Below are positions 59,166 through 64,000 of a DNA stretch of 64,000 bases, piece after piece. The position numbers and the translations under genes are program-made. This stretch comes from Elysia chlorotica (lineage: Eukaryota; Mollusca; Gastropoda; Plakobranchidae), in the NCBI GenBank assembly GCA_003991915.1, contig RQTK01001053.1, positions 105,716 to 169,715 on the forward strand. The letters run 5' to 3'. Numbering within the stretch: the stretch's first letter is position 1; each line of letters begins with the position of its first letter. A model generated the notes under the pieces. It did not search any database, was not told the origin of the DNA, and saw only the letters and a program-made list of their open reading frames with translations.

Positions 59166-59976
59166 CCACAATTCCCACGATTTTCGTGGGTTCTCAACTA
59201 ATGTACTTAAAAACCTTAACGTCAATTTGGTTCTTTGGTCCGTTGACGGACGTGAGTTCCTGGCGGGACGGTTTTTCAAGACACATTTTCTCACGTGTTG
59301 ATTTCTCTGTACTGTTCTAGACCGGTTTAGTTTGACCTTGCATAGAGGTACAAAAACAACACACAGTCAACACTAACAAAAGGGAAAATCAGTGACACAA
59401 TCTTCAAATCGTCACACTGATCTTATTCTTTGTCACACTGATCTTATTCTTTGAACAAACTACTTTAATACAGTTTTTGAATACAGAACCTCTGGTGTAG
59501 GATAAACATCCCTTGTAGTTAAAAACCCATTCCATTAAATGATGGAATTCTCCATATATCTCGCGGTGTTGATAAATTCTATGTACCCAATATCGTCTTT
59601 TGTTTTATCTCATAATAGAAGAGCATTAATGCTACAGCATCCATTTCTAAGTGAAGAACTGACACTAAATAATACGTATGAAAAAAGGGCGCGAAAGCAG
59701 AGTTGAATCATTATCTTGTTATCTGGAGAACTAAGAACAGTTCTCCCGTTTTGCCTGGCCTTTAAAAACGGGTCCACTGTGTTCGCGACGGATCAGATTT
59801 TCTTCCGTGCCGCTACGAATGTTGTCCACCATGCAAAAGATAGATGCGCTCGGCGGATATGTAATTGTTGAAGGGAAGTAACTCATGAATTACCACTTTC
59901 ACCAAAAGTTAGCTTCCTTCTCAAAGTTCACTCATTAAATTCTCGAAATAGGCTAGGGAGCCTCCAAATAGAGGGA
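59166..59976 (+). repeat. Direct upstream copy of the repeat in the inverted-repeat arm
   Basis: Starts CCACAATTCCCACGATTTTC, as does 59,977 (811-bp period). The first ~270 bp match the second unit essentially perfectly by eye, including the hairpin CCCACGATTTTCGTGGG. The remainder is recognisably related but clearly diverged, and a 21-bp piece (GTCACACTGATCTTATTCTTT) is doubled in this copy only. Confidence 0.85.
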
Positions 59977-59997
59977 CCACAATTCCCACGATTTTCG

Positions 59998-60923
59998 TGG
60001 GTTCTCAACTAATGTACTTAAAAACCTTAACGTCAATTTGGTTCTTTGGTCCGTTGACGGACGTGAGTTCCTGGCGGGACGGTTTTTCAAGACACATTTT
60101 CTCACGTGTTGATTTCTCTGTACTGTTCTAGACCGGTTTAGTTTGACCTTGCATAGAGGTACAAAAACAACACACAGTCAACACTAACAAAAGGGAAAAT
60201 CAGTGACACAATCTTCAAATCGTCACACTGATCTTATTCTTTGAAAAAAAAAAACAGTATTTGAATTCAGAACCCCTAATGTAGGATAAAAAATTGTCCT
60301 CCTAGTATAAAACCTCTTCCATTAAATTATGGAATTGTCCATATGTCTCGCGATGTTGATAAATTCTATGTACCCAATATCGTCTTTTGTTTTGCCTCCT
60401 TCAAATGAAACAGTAGAACAGATTTCCTTCCGCGCCACCACGGACGTTCTCGGCCATGCAAAAGATGGCCTGTTCAGGAATTACATAGCTTTCACAAAAA
60501 GTGGTTAATTTCCTTCTCGAGGTCCACTCATTAATTTTTTGAAAGAAACAGTAGGCGGCAGAGCTAGCTTTAGTGGTAAAGCGTGGACCTTTCATGCCCA
60601 CGGTAACGGTTTGCGATCATGATAACAAACTTATTTGTCGGATTTCGCCATCCACTGGTTGGATCGATGTTAGTAAACGTGACCAGCTGAAACAGGAGCC
60701 TTGGGATTATTTAGTGCAAAGAGAAAGTAGGTGAAGACGTTCGGCTATGGCACCTAAATAAATGGTAAGTCAGGAACCTAACCTTACCTGCTTCCTGTAC
60801 AAAGTACCCGTGCTATGCACAAAAATGTCTTTGAATAGCAATAAATTTTGAGACGTTTGTCTTGGTACGTGCCACGGTATACATAATTATATGTTATTTG
60901 GTGTCGTTATATTATTAAAACAA
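59998..60923 (+). repeat. Left arm of 926-bp inverted repeat
   Basis: Runs outward-to-inward from TGGGTTCTCAAC to ATTATTAAAACAA. The reverse complement is found at 61,234-62,159, at constant offset (paired positions sum to 122,157 at both ends), so no net indel. No mismatch was found by eye in the stretches compared, including an 11-base A run. The arm carries a repeat-family segment and a tRNA-type SINE. Being continuous with the neighbouring repeat unit beyond its outer end, this arm is probably the original copy. Confidence 0.95.
60553..60755 (+). mobile_element. tRNA-derived SINE inside left inverted-repeat arm
   Basis: tRNA-like head GCTAGCTTTAGTGGTAAAGCG followed by the family body (TTATTTGTCGGATTTCGCC, GGTTGGATCGATGT, GTGACCAGCTGAAACAGGAG). 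Diverged from the 34.75-kb copy. Mirrored at 61,402-61,604 in the other arm, so it was inserted before the inverted duplication. Confidence 0.65.
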
Positions 60924-60937
60924 GGAGGTGATAACAG

Positions 60938-61161
60938 AGGCGTGGCCAGCCGATGGGTCAGTGACGGAGACGAGCCGACCAGACGAGTCCAGTCCCACAG
61001 AGAACAGGAGTCCTGGTGAGCCCCACGGGCGATCCTCTGTGGTCAGCTTGACCGGCTCTGTGTCCACCAAGGCCCAGGGCTCTAGCGTCGGCCTGGGCAG
61101 CGTGGCCAAACTGCGTGGGAAGCTCCTGGCGCTGACTGGGGAATCCCGCAGACGGAGGCTG
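60938..61161 (+). CDS. GC-rich coding exon in the loop of a large inverted repeat
   Basis: 224 nt between acceptor gataacag and a consensus donor CTG|gtgagt. The open frame reads AWPADGSVTETSRPDES, then SVVSLTGSVSTKAQGSS and VAKLRGKLLALTGESRRRRL. The entry phase needs one base from the previous exon, which the 42,464-44,635 exon supplies, so the two may belong to one gene with a 16-kb intron (inference). Composition contrasts sharply with the flanking AT-rich arms. No family recognised. The acceptor's pyrimidine tract is poor, so the 5' boundary is less sure. Confidence 0.6.
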
Positions 61162-61233
61162 GTGAGTCATCTCGCTATTCTGGACTGGCTTTCTTTTCTT
61201 TTGTTTGTTTGTTGTTGTTTTTTTGTTTTTTGT

Positions 61234-62159
61234 TTGTTTTAATAATATAACGACACCAAATAACATATAATTATGTATACCGTGGCACGTACCAAGACAA
61301 ACGTCTCAAAATTTATTGCTATTCAAAGACATTTTTGTGCATAGCACGGGTACTTTGTACAGGAAGCAGGTAAGGTTAGGTTCCTGACTTACCATTTATT
61401 TAGGTGCCATAGCCGAACGTCTTCACCTACTTTCTCTTTGCACTAAATAATCCCAAGGCTCCTGTTTCAGCTGGTCACGTTTACTAACATCGATCCAACC
61501 AGTGGATGGCGAAATCCGACAAATAAGTTTGTTATCATGATCGCAAACCGTTACCGTGGGCATGAAAGGTCCACGCTTTACCACTAAAGCTAGCTCTGCC
61601 GCCTACTGTTTCTTTCAAAAAATTAATGAGTGGACCTCGAGAAGGAAATTAACCACTTTTTGTGAAAGCTATGTAATTCCTGAACAGGCCATCTTTTGCA
61701 TGGCCGAGAACGTCCGTGGTGGCGCGGAAGGAAATCTGTTCTACTGTTTCATTTGAAGGAGGCAAAACAAAAGACGATATTGGGTACATAGAATTTATCA
61801 ACATCGCGAGACATATGGACAATTCCATAATTTAATGGAAGAGGTTTTATACTAGGAGGACAATTTTTTATCCTACATTAGGGGTTCTGAATTCAAATAC
61901 TGTTTTTTTTTTTCAAAGAATAAGATCAGTGTGACGATTTGAAGATTGTGTCACTGATTTTCCCTTTTGTTAGTGTTGACTGTGTGTTGTTTTTGTACCT
62001 CTATGCAAGGTCAAACTAAACCGGTCTAGAACAGTACAGAGAAATCAACACGTGAGAAAATGTGTCTTGAAAAACCGTCCCGCCAGGAACTCACGTCCGT
62101 CAACGGACCAAAGAACCAAATTGACGTTAAGGTTTTTAAGTACATTAGTTGAGAACCCA
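61234..62159 (-). repeat. Right arm of 926-bp inverted repeat
   Basis: Inverted copy of 59,998-60,923, separated from it by 310 bp that hold the exon at 60,938-61,161. Its outer end (GAGAACCCA) stops inside the sequence that, in the left copy, is the 17-nt hairpin CCCACGATTTTCGTGGG. It is therefore probably the derived copy. Confidence 0.95.
61402..61604 (-). mobile_element. Mirror copy of the SINE in the right arm
   Basis: Reverse complement of 60,553-60,755 with no difference seen. It was copied with the arm rather than inserted independently. Confidence 0.65.
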
Positions 62160-62503
62160 TAATGAATCATAAATTGCATTTATATACTTTTTTAAATTAA
62201 ATCTGAAAGCGCTTTACACACTCTTCACTTAACAACATAATATAAATAAAAAAAATAACTGTAGATAAACTGTATCTGTAAATCTCATACAATAAGTACC
62301 GTTACGTTAAAAAATATACATAAACCTTTATCTGTAAATGTCATATCACAAATAATCATATACGAACAAGTGTGTATATAAGTTAATTTTTTTTTTCTTA
62401 GAAAAAAAAAACATAGAGTGTCACGAGTGTCACACTGCAGCTTAACAAAACCGCCACCAGTTAAAATTCATGTAATCAGAATTTGAAGAGAGTGTTGGAG
62501 AAC

Positions 62504-62631
62504 GAGAAGAAGAAGAAGAAGAAGAAGAAGAAGAAGAAGAAGAAGAAGAAGAAGAAGAAGAAGAAGAAGAAGAAGAAGAAGAAGAAGAAGAAGAAGAAGA
62601 AGAAGAAGAAGAAGAAGAAGAAGAAAAAGAA
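62504..62631 (+). repeat. GAA microsatellite, about 42 units
   Basis: Perfect (GAA)n with purines on the plus strand. Long GAA tracts can form triplex (H-DNA) structures. Confidence 0.97.
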
Positions 62632-62884
62632 GATAAGTAAACGGTCAACCATTGACATCTACTGTAAATGCATTGGATTTTCAACTCTAAGGGGTTAGAT
62701 CCATGTGGCAAAAACAAATAACAACTGAATCACCGGAAACATTATTAAAAGCTGATTATATGCAGAATTAATTATTTAAAAAAAAAACAACTAGGGAAAA
62801 GGAATAAACTCGGTTGTAATACTTAAGAAATTGGCATAAGCTTTAAGATTATCTTAACTGTTTGGGTCAGTGTCATTACTGTCA

Positions 62885-63020
62885 ATTATAATGTGACCGA
62901 CTGGTATCCCCGCCCTGTCTCGTGTGTGGCAGCACATAAAATTGTCAGACGTCAGTTTTGGGCGCGGCCACATTATAGCCTATATAGTGATGACTTTGGA
63001 CGTTAAAACAACTCAATTTA
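62885..63020 (+). mobile_element. SINE 3' tail fragment
   Basis: GTGTGGCAGCACATAAAATTG, CCACATTATAGCCTATATAG, TTTGGACGTTAAAAC: the same tail as at 34.9-35.0 kb, 5' truncated. Confidence 0.6.
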
Positions 63021-63090
63021 CCTGAAGATTATCTTGTTTAAAAAAATTCTTCCAAATTCTGTTTTTTTTTTCTTTCCCATCTTAATCGCC

Positions 63091-63099
63091 TCTCTCTCT

Positions 63100-63154
<55 letters not shown>
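63091..63154. repeat. CT microsatellite at the LINE 5' boundary
   Basis: (CT)n ending where the LINE homology begins. Confidence 0.95.
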
Positions 63155-63155
<1 letters not shown>

Positions 63156-64000
63156 AAACATGAAAACTGGGTGTGTGGAAACTCATCACTTGAAATCGTT
63201 AACTCATACAGATATCTGGGAGTAGAATTTACTTCAGGTTTGAGCTTCACAAGTTTAACTTCAATGCTAGTAAGTAAGGCCAAACAAACAAGTTATGAGT
63301 TGACGAAATGTTTGGGAGCTCTAACGTGTCAGGATCTAAAAATACTTTTTAAACTCTTTGATTCTAAAGTACAGCCTATTCTCTCCTATGCCAGTGAGCT
63401 ATGGGGTACTCGTGATTACACAGAAATAGAGCAAGTCCACACTACTACAATAAAACGCTTTTTAAATGTATCGATCCATTGCTCCAATACTGCTCTCTAT
63501 GGAGAGACAGCCAGGTTTCCACTGCAAATTAATATAAAAATTCGATGCTTAAAATACTGGTTAAGACTTCTTAAAATGCCAGAATCTAGGATACCCAAAC
63601 AAGCCTACCAGTGCTTAAAAAATTGTATGAAAAGAAAGTAAAATCTTGGGTAACTGATATGAAAAATATGCTATGTTCAAATGGATTTGGTCATGTCTGG
63701 ATGTTTGAATGTGTTGGCAACGAAACTTCCTTCTGCAATGTTTTTAAAAGAAGACTGTGCGACGTGTTTAAACAAACTTGTTCTGCCAAATTATCAGAGA
63801 ATGAAAGTACGTTATTCTATTCTTCATTTAAATATCTGTATATGATCTGTATTGAAACATACTTGTTGAATAATTGGTTACCATCAAACTTAAAAAATGC
63901 TTTAGTAAGATTTCGACTTGGTGTTTCAGAGATAAATTGTCATAAATTCAAATATTCAAAAGATATCACATTGCAAATGTGTCCAGTTTGTAACACAGTT
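63153..64000 (+). mobile_element. LINE fragment: region after the reverse transcriptase core, runs off the window
   Basis: Reads NSYRYLGVEFTSGL, LFDSKVQPILSYASELWGT, LYGETARFPLQINIKIRCLK, the usual post-RT region of non-LTR elements. It then continues in another frame after the A run at 63,617-63,622 (KLYEKKVKSWVTDMKNML ... FRLGVSEINCHKF) to a Cys pair CPVC at 63,980-63,991. One frameshift is visible. The 5' end abuts a CT microsatellite. Different from the 32-kb LINE. Confidence 0.8.

Noticed and set aside
61556-61756. 66-codon frame present identically on both strands (also 60,401-60,601)
   Set aside because: Identical only because of the inverted repeat; it spans SINE sequence and shows no coding features.
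62442-62717. Poly-Lys, poly-Ser and poly-Phe frames
   Set aside because: Products of the GAA microsatellite.

Overview
The window looks like genomic DNA of an AT-rich, intron-rich invertebrate. A lophotrochozoan, most likely a mollusc, is my inference. It rests on GT-AG introns, dense CT/GA and tetranucleotide microsatellites, a tRNA-derived SINE family ending in a 'GCAGCACATAAA...TTGGACGTTAAA' type tail, and LINE fragments. I saw no bacterial, LTR-retroviral or Polinton-like features.

The best-supported gene is a complete protein-coding gene on the minus strand, 11,874-25,460. I could assemble it from twelve exons with GT-AG introns. All phases agree and give 4,962 nt (1,653 residues plus stop). 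It is a homologue of the proliferation antigen Ki-67 (MKI67). The N-terminal FHA domain aligns residue for residue with the start of vertebrate Ki-67. A RVSF protein phosphatase 1 docking segment follows, with the Ki-67/RepoMan-specific extension. The rest is three different Ser/Thr-Pro-rich repeat arrays, an AT-hook and a lysine-rich tail resembling a histone H1 tail. A possible 5' non-coding exon lies at 29,869-29,968.

Region by region. 1-8.9 kb is AT-rich with no recognised gene; it holds a 388-bp TA-flanked MITE, a weaker 1-kb terminal-inverted-repeat element, a 29-bp minisatellite and an old SINE. 9.0-10.3 kb is a recent 685-bp tandem duplication downstream of Ki-67. 11.9-25.5 kb is Ki-67. 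26-28.7 kb has two clusters of a 40-bp hairpin minisatellite and long CT tracts. 29-42 kb is repeat-rich intergenic or intronic DNA: SINEs, a decayed minus-strand LINE at about 32 kb, microsatellites and a G-rich block at 40.0 kb. 42.5-44.6 kb is one large GC-rich plus-strand coding exon of an unrecognised Ser/Arg/His-rich protein. 45.2 and 48.3-49.3 kb carry phase-compatible exons of a second unrecognised gene on the minus strand. 50-59 kb is mostly non-coding with very many CT/GA and CAGA tracts. 59.2-62.2 kb contains a local repeat and a large inverted repeat: two 926-bp arms with no mismatch found by eye, separated by 310 bp. That loop contains a GC-rich plus-strand exon whose phase fits the 42.5-kb exon. 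The window ends in the 3' part of a LINE (63.15 kb onward).

The genes do not form an operon or an obvious pathway. The main points of interest are the Ki-67 homologue with its rebuilt repeat region, and the inverted repeat that puts a single exon in the loop of a potential hairpin transcript.
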